22,012 nt of DNA, taken from contig DKZT01000025.1 in NCBI GenBank assembly GCA_002493755.1, positions 465 through 22,476 on the forward strand, given 5' to 3'. The DNA comes from Ruminococcaceae bacterium UBA7067 (GTDB lineage Bacteria; Bacillota; Clostridia; Oscillospirales; Acutalibacteraceae). The notes below the pieces were generated by a model, which was given only the letters and a program-made list of their open reading frames with translations, ran no database searches and was not told the DNA's origin. The position numbers and the translations under genes are program-made. Below, one piece after another: positions 14,706 through 20,951 of the stretch. Every line of letters starts with the position of its first letter. Positions within the stretch are counted from its first letter, which is position 1.

Positions 14706-15395
14706 ATGAAGGTTCTAGTATTTAACGGTTCGCCAAAAAGAAATGCAAGCGATACTATGTATATGACCCGTGCTTTTCTTGAAGGTATGAACAGCGAGAA
14801 TAATTTAGATATCAAGACTATTGATGTAATTGATAAGAACATACAGTTTTGCAGGGGTTGTTTTGTGTGCAAGCGAAACGGCGGCAGCTGCGTTATCAAA
14901 GACGATATGAAAGAAATCCTCAATGAAATATTATGCTCTGATATTATTGTCTGGAGCTTTCCGCTGTACTGCTACGGTATGCCTGCTAACCTTAAGGTTC
15001 TTGTTGACAGGACTATGCCGCTTTCGTCAATGGCTATGGAAAAGGTTGGCGAGCATTATGAACATATCAGCGAACACGATTTCTCAAATAAAAGATATAT
15101 TATGATTTGCGGCTGCGGTTTCCCGAGCAGTAAAAACAACTTTGAAGCTATGATTGCACAATTCAAGCTGATGTTCGGGGAGGAGCATTCAACTATAATC
15201 ACAGTTACAGAATCACCGTTGTTCAACGAAAAAGAAGCTCTGCCTGTAACAGAGCCGTTCTTAGAGGTAATGAAAGAAGCGGGCAGACAGTACGTTTCAA
15301 GCGGTGAAATATCGCCTGATATATTGGGAAGAATTAACACACCGATGATACCCGAGGAAATTTACACTCAGATTGCTAACAGCACAAACTCGTAA
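14706..15395 (+). CDS. NADPH-dependent FMN reductase / iron-sulfur flavoprotein-like
   Basis: 229 aa. The flavodoxin-like fold is shown by V-L-V-F-N-G-S-P-K-R at 3-12 (FMN phosphate loop) and F-P-L-Y-C-Y-G-M-P-A at about 83-92. The cysteines C49, C52, C55 and C62 (C-x2-C-x2-C-x6-C, followed by D-D-M) fit the compact motif of archaeal iron-sulfur flavoproteins (Isf), so a 4Fe-4S cluster near FMN is likely, though many relatives of this type are poorly characterised. It lies 21 nt after the permease gene, so it is probably the last gene of the LytTR operon, and ends near the 15415 hairpin. A link to the transporter is inferred from position only. Confidence 0.85.
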   Translation: MKVLVFNGSPKRNASDTMYMTRAFLEGMNSENNLDIKTIDVIDKNIQFCRGCFVCKRNGGSCVIKDDMKEILNEILCSDIIVWSFPLYCYGMPANLKVLVDRTMPLSSMAMEKVGEHYEHISEHDFSNKRYIMICGCGFPSSKNNFEAMIAQFKLMFGEEHSTIITVTESPLFNEKEALPVTEPFLEVMKEAGRQYVSSGEISPDILGRINTPMIPEEIYTQIANSTNS

Positions 15396-15414
15396 AAATT
15401 AGTTACAAAAAATT

Positions 15415-15464
15415 AAACAACAGCCGCAGTGAGGTCAAAATAAACCTTGCTGCGGCTGTTGCTT
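15415..15464. terminator. Bidirectional terminator between the flavoprotein and peptide genes
   Basis: A 17-bp stem with one mismatch (CAACAGCCGCAGTGAGG / CCTTGCTGCGGCTGTTG) and a 10-nt loop. On the minus strand it is followed by TTTAATTTTTTG, on the plus strand only by CTTTAG, so it terminates the minus-strand peptide transcript best and the plus-strand flavoprotein transcript less well. Confidence 0.8.
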
Positions 15465-15515
15465 TAGATAGAATTATACGGGATATTTTATCTGTGACAA
15501 TTATTCACGTTTTAA

Positions 15516-15794
15516 TTATACAAATTCATCGTCACAGTTTATCCACATCAAATCAACCCAGAGTTGTTTTGTGTCGTTCCATCTCCTCTTCTGGTAGTGA
15601 CCGTTGTAGTATCGGTATTTCCAATAGATTACATCAGCCTGCGGCTCAATGCCGGGTTCGGAAGCAGCTGCTGCAACGGATATTGCCTGTTCGTCTGCTG
15701 TTGAAGTCTCGGCTGCTGAAGCGCCAATTACTCCGCTTGTGAGCAGCATAATCGCACACATTGTGAGTGAAACAGTCTTTTTAAGCTTATTCAT
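15516..15794 (-). CDS. Small secreted peptide of the BlaI/BlaR1 cassette (uncharacterised)
   Basis: 92 aa. ATG 15794 follows an excellent AGGAGGTG on the minus strand; the in-frame extension upstream runs through the hairpin at 15824 and is not credible. A signal peptide is clear (basic M-N-K-L-K-K, hydrophobic core, A-S-A at 25-27). The mature part, about 65 residues, has a small alanine-rich acidic region and then an aromatic, basic end: residues 54-86 contain 5 Tyr and 4 Trp (W-K-Y-R-Y-Y-N-G-H-Y and R-R-W-N-D-T-K-Q-L-W), ending in I-N-C-D-D-E-F-V with one Cys. I know of no named family. It lies 67 nt downstream of the BlaR1-like protease gene on the same strand, across a hairpin, so it may be expressed at a different level. 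Confidence 0.75.
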   Translation of the reverse strand: MNKLKKTVSLTMCAIMLLTSGVIGASAAETSTADEQAISVAAAASEPGIEPQADVIYWKYRYYNGHYQKRRWNDTKQLWVDLMWINCDDEFV

Positions 15795-15823
15795 TTTTTC
15801 ACCTCCTACTGAAACTTTATCAT

Positions 15824-15862
15824 AAAAGGGCAGTGCAAACCTGAGGTTCACACTGCCGCTTT
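15824..15862 (-). terminator. Hairpin between the BlaR1-like gene and the peptide gene
   Basis: Minus strand: GGCAGTG ... CACTGCC (15829-15835 with 15851-15857) followed by CTTTTATG. It overlaps the BlaR1-like gene's end. It could be an intrinsic terminator that reduces, or a stability element that separates, expression of the peptide gene from the upstream genes. Confidence 0.6.
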
Positions 15863-17079
15863 TACTTCTCAATTACCGGATAACCGTCATGAAGCCCTTT
15901 GTCAAATTCTTCTTTAGATACATATTTTGGCTTATCAAAGTCTTCAAAGTAGAATAAATAGTCTCCACTTGGCTGTTTTACCAGATATGAATTTGACGAA
16001 TCTGACACTTTATAGTATTCACCGTTTTCCATACACGCTTCCGGTGGAATATAACCACCGTCTGACGGCTGCCATATGAATATATAGGAAACTGCAAGAA
16101 TAGCCGCACAAATGACAGCAAAAACAGAATTAGCAACTCTGCCGTATGTTTTTGTATCCTTATTATCAAGAATAAATTCAAAACGCTCTTTTATGAATTT
16201 ATCATTATCCTCAGAAGCAAATTCTGAAGAAACAAGCGAGCATTTAACGCCCAATTGGTTGTTCAGCTCTGTGTTATTCTTATTTTGGTTTTTCATACAC
16301 TTAAGTATGGTTGAAAGATAAGCGAGTTTTTCATCGCTTGTGGAGTTAAGATTTGTTTTGCTGTCGCATTTCAGCTCCAGCTTTTGTGAAAGATTAGCTC
16401 TTAAAAGATAAACAAGCGGATTCCACCAGAATAAACAGCAATATATTTCAATAAGGAGCTTAAGCAGTGTATCCATATTTTTTTGATGATTCAGCTCGTG
16501 CCTGAAGATAAAGCTCAGCTCATTATCTGCATAATCGTTGCAGGGCATAAGCACAACAGGCTTAAATACACCGTAAGTAATTGGAGCGACACGCTCGTCT
16601 ATCACCAACAGCTTAACTTTTCGTTTTATTTTCAGTTCCTTAAGCGTTCTATCAAACAGCTCATTTTCTCTGTTTGTCGCTAAATTTGAGTAAGAGCCTA
16701 TAAGCTTTTTAAATCGAAAATACTTATACAGCTGTCTGCACAGAAGTACAACGGACACCAGCGTAAGCGCCAGTGCAATTAAGTCTACATATGTAATTCC
16801 GGTTATCGGTTCAAACCTGTTTGCTCTTGTATCAATAACAGGGGAAAATAAAAAAGCGGAAAATGCACGGAATACAACCTTGTCTTTAATAATTATCTGA
16901 TTTTTAGGGAATTCAATCGGTATCAAAAGCCTGACTATTGAACAAACATAAAGGATAATTATGCTTGTTAAGCCTATGTGCTTGTTGAGCCGCTTATTTT
17001 TTGTTATGAAATATATCAACAATATCAAAACGCTGCTTGTTATGACCGCCATAACAAAAGAATAGAAGGTAATACTCAT
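15862..17079 (-). CDS. BlaR1/MecR1-type M56 membrane metalloprotease
   Basis: 405 aa. Membrane helices at about 6-25, 37-52 and 98-115 precede a cytoplasmic gluzincin protease domain with the zinc motif H-E-L-N-H at 194-198 and the downstream E-L-K-C-D that supplies the third ligand. A fourth helix at about 315-340 (V-F-A-V-I-C-A-A-I-L-A-V-S-Y-I) leads to an outer domain of only about 65 residues. BlaR1 of staphylococci has a penicillin-binding domain there; this one does not, so its signal is not a beta-lactam bound covalently. I start it at ATG 17079 (GAGGTCAAAATG); the frame opens earlier at 17142. By family knowledge it should cleave or inactivate a BlaI repressor. It follows the two blaI genes in the same direction. 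Confidence 0.85.
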   Translation of the reverse strand: MSITFYSFVMAVITSSVLILLIYFITKNKRLNKHIGLTSIIILYVCSIVRLLIPIEFPKNQIIIKDKVVFRAFSAFLFSPVIDTRANRFEPITGITYVDLIALALTLVSVVLLCRQLYKYFRFKKLIGSYSNLATNRENELFDRTLKELKIKRKVKLLVIDERVAPITYGVFKPVVLMPCNDYADNELSFIFRHELNHQKNMDTLLKLLIEIYCCLFWWNPLVYLLRANLSQKLELKCDSKTNLNSTSDEKLAYLSTILKCMKNQNKNNTELNNQLGVKCSLVSSEFASEDNDKFIKERFEFILDNKDTKTYGRVANSVFAVICAAILAVSYIFIWQPSDGGYIPPEACMENGEYYKVSDSSNSYLVKQPSGDYLFYFEDFDKPKYVSKEEFDKGLHDGYPVIEK

Positions 17080-17163
17080 TTTGACCTCATTGGGAATAGT
17101 TTTCTTTAGTTTGAAAACGTACCGACGAACAATTAAATTCATCAGTACGTTATAATAAATAAA

Positions 17164-17544
17164 TTAAGCATTGAGTTCTGCTTTTCTATCCTGAACAATC
17201 TTTTCAATATCAAGAACGACGTCAAGGCTGTCTGTGTGACTTATCAAAGCAGTAACAATCTTTGGAATATCCTCGTCTTTAAAGCCGTGAAGTGAAGTAA
17301 ATTGAGCTATTGTATATTCTTCCTTTGTAAGCTTTGCAGAAAATGTACGCGCATAATTTTTGGTTGTTTTAACAAATCCGGAAACCTCTATCATTTCTTT
17401 CTCTATAAGAGAATTAATCAAAAGATGCACATAGCTTTTTTTCCATGATCTGTTTACCGACATTTCAATTATCTGGGAGCTGGTCAAAGGCTCGTCCTGT
17501 TCCCACAATAATTCCATAATTTCAAGTTCGCTTTTTGTTAACAT
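17164..17544 (-). CDS. BlaI/MecI/CopY-family transcriptional repressor, copy 1
   Basis: 126 aa. Winged-helix domain about 1-70 (L-T-K-S-E-L-E-I-M-E-L-L-W, then S-Q-I-I-E-M-S, W-K-K-S-Y-V-H-L-L-I-N-S-L) and a dimerisation region about 75-126. Family members bind the promoter of resistance genes and are removed by BlaR1-type proteases. ATG 17544 follows AGAGAGTGA. It lies between copy 2 and the M56 gene, 85 nt from the latter's start. The N-terminal 70 residues are nearly the same as copy 2, the last 45 are diverged (F-T-S-L-H-G-F-K-D-E-D here against Y-T-G-L-Q-G-F-Q-Q-S-D). Confidence 0.93.
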   Translation of the reverse strand: MLTKSELEIMELLWEQDEPLTSSQIIEMSVNRSWKKSYVHLLINSLIEKEMIEVSGFVKTTKNYARTFSAKLTKEEYTIAQFTSLHGFKDEDIPKIVTALISHTDSLDVVLDIEKIVQDRKAELNA

Positions 17545-17893
17545 AAAAATCACTCTCTAAAATATTTATAATTTAATAATAAAATGAATAGCCTGATTAA
17601 TAATTATTTCTGAAGCTCTGATTTCTTCTTATCAATTATTTCTTGAAGCTGATCTAACAAAGACGGGTTGGTAGTCTTATTAACCAACGCTGAAACCATT
17701 TTCGGGATATCGCTCTGCTGAAAACCCTGCAAACCAGTGTATCTGTCAACAGAGTATTCTTCTTTGGTAACCTTTGCCTTGAATGTACGGGCGTAGTTCT
17801 TAGTAGTTTTGATAAATCCTACTACCTCAATCATACCCTTTTCAAGAAGAGAATTAATCAAAAGATGCACATAGCTTTTTTTCCATGATCTGT
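17407..17893. repeat. 47-nt direct repeat inside the two blaI-like genes
   Basis: Positions 17407-17453 and 17847-17893 are identical over 47 nt, at an offset of 440 nt. Both code for the winged-helix segment W-K-K-S-Y-V-H-L-L-I-N-S-L. The match stops abruptly on both sides, consistent with recent duplication or gene conversion. Confidence 0.85.
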
Positions 17894-17984
17894 CTTCAGA
17901 CATATCAATGATTTGTGAGCTTGTGAGCGGTTCTTCCTGCTGCCACAAAAGCTCCATAATTTCAAGTTCGCTTTTGGTTAACAT
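17604..17984 (-). CDS. BlaI/MecI/CopY-family transcriptional repressor, copy 2
   Basis: 126 aa, the first gene of the cassette, behind a consensus promoter. ATG 17984 follows AAGGTAGGGAG. The domain layout is that of copy 1: winged helix about 1-70, dimerisation helix about 80-126. Both begin M-L-T-K-S-E-L-E-I-M-E-L-L-W. A 47-nt stretch in both genes is identical (17407-17453 and 17847-17893), so the pair arose by tandem duplication and the N-terminal DNA-binding parts are kept alike while C-termini differ. That pattern suggests shared operators, possible heterodimers, and different protease or partner recognition. Confidence 0.93.
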   Translation of the reverse strand: MLTKSELEIMELLWQQEEPLTSSQIIDMSEDRSWKKSYVHLLINSLLEKGMIEVVGFIKTTKNYARTFKAKVTKEEYSVDRYTGLQGFQQSDIPKMVSALVNKTTNPSLLDQLQEIIDKKKSELQK

Positions 17985-18018
17985 AAATATCTCCCTACCT
18001 TATCATATTATATTTTAC

Positions 18019-18047
18019 ATTATAGTTTATTTTCACTGAATTGTCAA
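18019..18047 (-). promoter_or_regulatory. Consensus sigma-A promoter of the blaI-blaR1 cassette
   Basis: Minus strand: TTGACA (18042-18047), 17-nt spacer, TATAAT (18019-18024), perfect in both boxes. The AT-rich stretch after it (ATAATGTAAAATATAAT) is an imperfect palindrome over the start site and is the likely place for a BlaI operator; the consensus BlaI TACA...TGTA site is not clear. A strong promoter with a repressor fits a system kept off until induction. Confidence 0.75.
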
Positions 18048-18141
18048 TGGAAAACTAAAAATTTTTTTTTGAATTTTGTTGTATTTATAATAAATGCCGT
18101 ATTGCCTGTCACAGCAATAAAAACACTTTCAGCAATAAGTG

Positions 18142-18171
18142 TAATATTACTACCCTTTCTATACATATATT
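18142..18171 (+). promoter_or_regulatory. Sigma-E promoter candidate for spoIIID
   Basis: TAATATT (18142-18148) matches the sigma-E -35 pattern KMATATT; 15 nt later CATATATT (18164-18171) matches 6 of 8 positions of CATACAMT. The predicted start is near 18179, 12 nt before the ribosome binding site GAGGGAGGA. SpoIIID is a sigma-E-dependent gene in B. subtilis. Confidence 0.65.
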
Positions 18172-18206
18172 ATTTTAAACTTATCTATACGAGGGAGGAA
18201 CAGTGT

Positions 18207-18458
18207 GTGAAAGGAATAGTTGAAGAACGAGCTGTTGAGTTGGGTGAATACATAATTGAAAACGGCGCAACCGTCAGAAGCACAGCTAAAAAGTTCGGAG
18301 TCAGCAAAAGCACTGTGCATAAGGACGTGAGCCAAAGGCTTAAGGGTGTTGACCCAGGATTATATGACGAGGTAAAAAATATACTTGAAATAAACAAAGC
18401 ACAGCGCCATATAAGAGGCGGAATGGCTACAAGAAAAAAATACAAGCACAGCCTGTAA
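18207..18458 (+). CDS. spoIIID: Sporulation transcriptional regulator SpoIIID
   Basis: 83 aa, the mother-cell regulator that activates or represses genes of the sigma-E regulon. It has a helix-turn-helix with T-V-R-x-x-A-K-K-F-G-V-S-K-S-T-V-H-K-D (about 23-41), then D-P-x-L-x-x-E-V-K-x-I-L and the end H-I-R-G-G-M-A-T-R-K-K-Y-K, almost the same as B. subtilis SpoIIID (about 93 aa there). The start is GTG 18207 after GAGGGAGGA (18191-18199). The longer open frame upstream from 18069 adds a hydrophobic 46-residue stretch that is absent from the family and includes the promoter, so it is not translated. It is divergent from the blaI cassette. No clear terminator was found. Confidence 0.95.
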   Translation: MKGIVEERAVELGEYIIENGATVRSTAKKFGVSKSTVHKDVSQRLKGVDPGLYDEVKNILEINKAQRHIRGGMATRKKYKHSL

Positions 18459-18505
18459 TAAAACAAATATGTGACATATAGCAAAATTATATGCGGGTTC
18501 CTTAA

Positions 18506-18534
18506 TTGACAAAATTCGAGTGTGGATTTATACT
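18506..18534 (+). promoter_or_regulatory. Sigma-A promoter for the MATE-pptase genes
   Basis: TTGACA (18506-18511), 17-nt spacer, TATACT (18529-18534). The leader to the MATE start is about 40 nt. One mismatch in the -10 box. Confidence 0.75.
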
Positions 18535-18581
18535 AAAAACAATTATAGCACAGTTTGCTGCGCTCGGAAGAAGTGATTAGT

Positions 18582-19943
18582 GTGATTACAGATTTAACAA
18601 AGGGGAATCCTGCAAAAATATTATGGGCATTTTCTATGCCAATGCTGCTCAGCAGCGTATTTCAACAGCTGTATAATATGGCTGACAGTATCGTTGCAGG
18701 AAATTTTGCAGGCGAGGACGCTTTGGCGGCTGTCGGCGCTTCTTTTCCGGTTACTATGATATTTGTCGCAATAGCTATGGGCGGCTCAATAGGGTGCAAT
18801 GTTGTTATTTCACAATACTTCGGCGGCAAGGATTACCGTAATATGCGTCTGGCTATAAACACTTCGTTTATCTCATTTGTTGCACTGAGTATATTTTTGA
18901 GCGTATTAGGGTTTATATTCTGTGACCCTGTTATTTCTCTGCTCCATACACCAAGAAATATTTTTGACAGCAGCAGCCTGTATCTCAGGGTTTACATACT
19001 CGGTCTTATATTCTTATTTGTATATAATATTTGCAATGCTATTTTTACGGCGTTGGGCGATTCAAAGACTCCGCTTTATTTTCTTATTGCCTCTTCGCTC
19101 GGCAATATAGGTCTTGATTTACTTTTTGTCGCTGTCTTTAACTGGGGAGTTGCCGGCGTAGCGTGGGCAACCTTTGTTGCGCAGGGTGTTGCTTCAACAC
19201 TTGCTTTTGTTGTGCTTATTAAAAGGCTGTCCGCGCTAAAAGCCGAAACCTGCGATAAAGCTCCGCTTTTTTCTGCATCAATGCTCATTCACATAAGCCG
19301 TATAGCCGTACCGAGTATTATTCAGCAAAGCTTTGTTTCCGTAGGAAATGTATTCATACAAAGTATCATCAACGGTTACGGCTCAGCCACAGTCGCAGGA
19401 TATTCAGCGGCGGTAAAGATCAATACATTCTGCATTACGTGCTTTACCTCGCTTTGCAACGGACTTTCAAGCTATACTGCTCAGAACATCGGTGCAAAGA
19501 AGCTAAAACGAGTGGTTAAAGGCTATAAAAGCGGACTTGTTATGATTCTTTCTGTTTGTGCGGTTTTAACGAGTGTTTCACTTGTATTTAAAGATTCCCT
19601 GGTGTCGCTTTTTATGAATTCGCCGAGTGAAACCGCAATTCAAACAGGCTCAAGCTTTCTGATTATAACATCTCCGTTTTATTTTTCTGTTGCGGTAAAG
19701 CTCATAACTGACGCCGTATTAAAGGGCGGCGGCGCAATGGCGAGCTTTATGACTACAACCTTTTCGGATCTTATCATAAGAGTTGTAATGGCGTTTGTAT
19801 TATCTCCGTTCTTTGGCACTGACGGCATTTGGTGGAGCTGGCCCATTGGCTGGATAATCTCGGCGGCTATTTCTCTGACCTTGTATTTTATCGGGACGTG
19901 GCGGCCAAAATATGCCAGAGGAATAGCGTTAAACCACAGATAA
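18582..19943 (+). CDS. MATE family efflux transporter
   Basis: 453 aa, about twelve membrane helices in two related halves, the standard MATE layout. These exporters couple efflux of drugs or metabolites to Na+ or H+. Visible family marks: T-K-G-N-P-A-K-I-L-W-A-F-S-M-P-M-L near the start, Q-Q-L-Y-N-M-A-D-S-I-V-A-G (about 28-40), G-E-D-A-L-A-A-V-G-A-S-F-P (about 42-54) and N-I-L/F-I-N-S-type equivalents in the second half. The likely start is GTG 18582, with GGAAGAAG at 18566-18573; the frame also opens at TTG 18555 and GTG 18573. It is followed after 30 nt by the phosphopantetheinyl transferase gene, perhaps cotranscribed. No substrate can be assigned. Confidence 0.92.
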   Translation: MITDLTKGNPAKILWAFSMPMLLSSVFQQLYNMADSIVAGNFAGEDALAAVGASFPVTMIFVAIAMGGSIGCNVVISQYFGGKDYRNMRLAINTSFISFVALSIFLSVLGFIFCDPVISLLHTPRNIFDSSSLYLRVYILGLIFLFVYNICNAIFTALGDSKTPLYFLIASSLGNIGLDLLFVAVFNWGVAGVAWATFVAQGVASTLAFVVLIKRLSALKAETCDKAPLFSASMLIHISRIAVPSIIQQSFVSVGNVFIQSIINGYGSATVAGYSAAVKINTFCITCFTSLCNGLSSYTAQNIGAKKLKRVVKGYKSGLVMILSVCAVLTSVSLVFKDSLVSLFMNSPSETAIQTGSSFLIITSPFYFSVAVKLITDAVLKGGGAMASFMTTTFSDLIIRVVMAFVLSPFFGTDGIWWSWPIGWIISAAISLTLYFIGTWRPKYARGIALNHR

Positions 19944-19973
19944 ACCACATAAAATACGGGAGTATATAAAATT

Positions 19974-20612
19974 ATGACAAAGATATATTACGCTGAGAGC
20001 AAGCAGGCTGAAATATATAATAATGTTGCAGATGCGAAAAAAATTCTGTCATCGGAGCGATTTGAACGCTATAAACGCCTGAAACAGAATGACGATAAGC
20101 TTGACTGCCTGACTGTCGGTATTATGATTAAGCTGATATTCGGAAGCTCGGAGGTACTGTTCAAAGATAAAAACGGTTGTCCAAAGCTTAATAACGGCAA
20201 ATATATTTCTATCTCACACAGCGGCGGTATATGTGCCGTAGCCTTGTCTGATAAACCCGTAGGACTTGATATTCAGGCTCACAGTGAAAAGGATTATACA
20301 GCGCTTGGACGTATTGTACTTTGCAAAAGTGAGCTTGAGTATCTTAAAAACTCCGATAATAAAGAAGATGTATTCTATAAGCTCTGGTGCTTAAAGGAAA
20401 GCTATATGAAGGCAAAAGGACTCGGATTTTCTCTGTCGCCGAAAAGCTTTTATTTTGATATTGCGTGTGAGGATATAATATTGCACAGCGATGATGATAA
20501 GCAGTGGAATTTTTTCTGCTTTGATATTGAAAATCTGACATCTGCACTATGCTGTAATAACGATTCGGAATATAATACGGAAAAGATTAGCTTGACATCA
20601 TATGAGAAATAA
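19974..20612 (+). CDS. 4'-phosphopantetheinyl transferase, Sfp type
   Basis: 212 aa. This family moves the 4'-phosphopantetheine arm of coenzyme A onto a serine of carrier proteins (acyl carrier or peptidyl carrier). The signatures are intact: I-S-H-S-G-G at 80-85, V-G-L-D-I at 96-100 (Mg ligand D99) and W-C-L-K-E-S-Y-M-K-A-K-G at 138-149 with catalytic E142 and K141. Sfp-type enzymes often serve natural-product synthesis, but none is in the window; it could instead be the carrier-protein activator of fatty-acid synthesis. GGGAG precedes ATG 19974. The last codons overlap the -35 box of the downstream riboswitch promoter, which lies within the gene's 3' end. Confidence 0.93.
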   Translation: MTKIYYAESKQAEIYNNVADAKKILSSERFERYKRLKQNDDKLDCLTVGIMIKLIFGSSEVLFKDKNGCPKLNNGKYISISHSGGICAVALSDKPVGLDIQAHSEKDYTALGRIVLCKSELEYLKNSDNKEDVFYKLWCLKESYMKAKGLGFSLSPKSFYFDIACEDIILHSDDDKQWNFFCFDIENLTSALCCNNDSEYNTEKISLTSYEK

Positions 20613-20620
20613 AGTAAACT
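20592..20620 (+). promoter_or_regulatory. Sigma-A promoter of the cobalamin riboswitch transcript
   Basis: TTGACA (20592-20597), 17-nt spacer, TAAACT (20615-20620). The -35 and most of the spacer lie inside the last codons of the PPTase gene and the -10 follows its stop. Transcription would begin near 20627, just before the riboswitch. Confidence 0.65.
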
Positions 20621-20640
20621 ATTTTATAACATTAATATGT

Positions 20641-20820
20641 ATTTACGGTTTTTCCTTTCGGAAAATTAAAAGGGAATGCGGTTAGAATCCGCAGCAGTCC
20701 CCGCTACTGTAAAAATGACGAAAGTCCATTATGTCACTGACCTTAATAAAAAATGGTCGGGAAGACGGGCGAGTAGGTTGAATTTGAGCCAGGAGACCTG
20801 CCGTATTTACGATAAACTCA
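20641..20820 (+). ncRNA. Cobalamin (vitamin B12) riboswitch
   Basis: Conserved cobalamin-aptamer elements occur in order: AAAAGGGAA, then GCGGTTAGAATCCGC (20677-20691) followed by AGCAGTCCCCGCTACTGT (20692-20709), a variable P7-P9 region (20710-20775), and the B12 box GAGCCAGGAGACCTGCCGT (20786-20804). TACGG near 20644 pairs with CCGTA at 20801 to close P1. It senses adenosylcobalamin or methylcobalamin; binding normally lowers expression of the gene after it. It stands 130-150 nt before the DUF4430-dockerin gene, on the same strand. Confidence 0.95.
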
Positions 20821-20861
20821 CATTTCGGAGGAAAATGGCGGAGCAAAGCTTAAGCACAGCT

Positions 20862-20884
20862 GCGCCCTTTGCGGCGCTTTTTTA
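20862..20884 (+). terminator. Riboswitch expression-platform terminator
   Basis: GCGCC / GGCGC with a 6-nt loop (20862-20877), followed by TTTTTT A (20878-20884). It lies about 60 nt after the B12 box and about 65 nt before the gene. Its 5' side has complement in the preceding AAGC/GCTT region, so a switch between terminator and antiterminator is likely. The stem is short (5 bp, GC only). Confidence 0.65.
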
Positions 20885-20951
20885 TTTATGCGTACCTTTA
20901 TCCGTTTTAGTTGTTACTCCGAGATGAATAATTAAATCGGAGGAATTTAAA

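Noticed and set aside
15862..17984. Beta-lactam resistance operon
   Set aside because: The BlaR1-like protein has no penicillin-binding sensor domain and no beta-lactamase or PBP gene is present.
18069..18206. N-terminal extension of SpoIIID with a possible membrane helix
   Set aside because: It spans the sigma-E promoter candidate, lacks a ribosome binding site and does not match the family N-terminus.
20676..20927. Plus-strand open frame of 83 codons
   Set aside because: It lies inside the cobalamin riboswitch and its terminator, so the sequence constraint is structural rather than coding.
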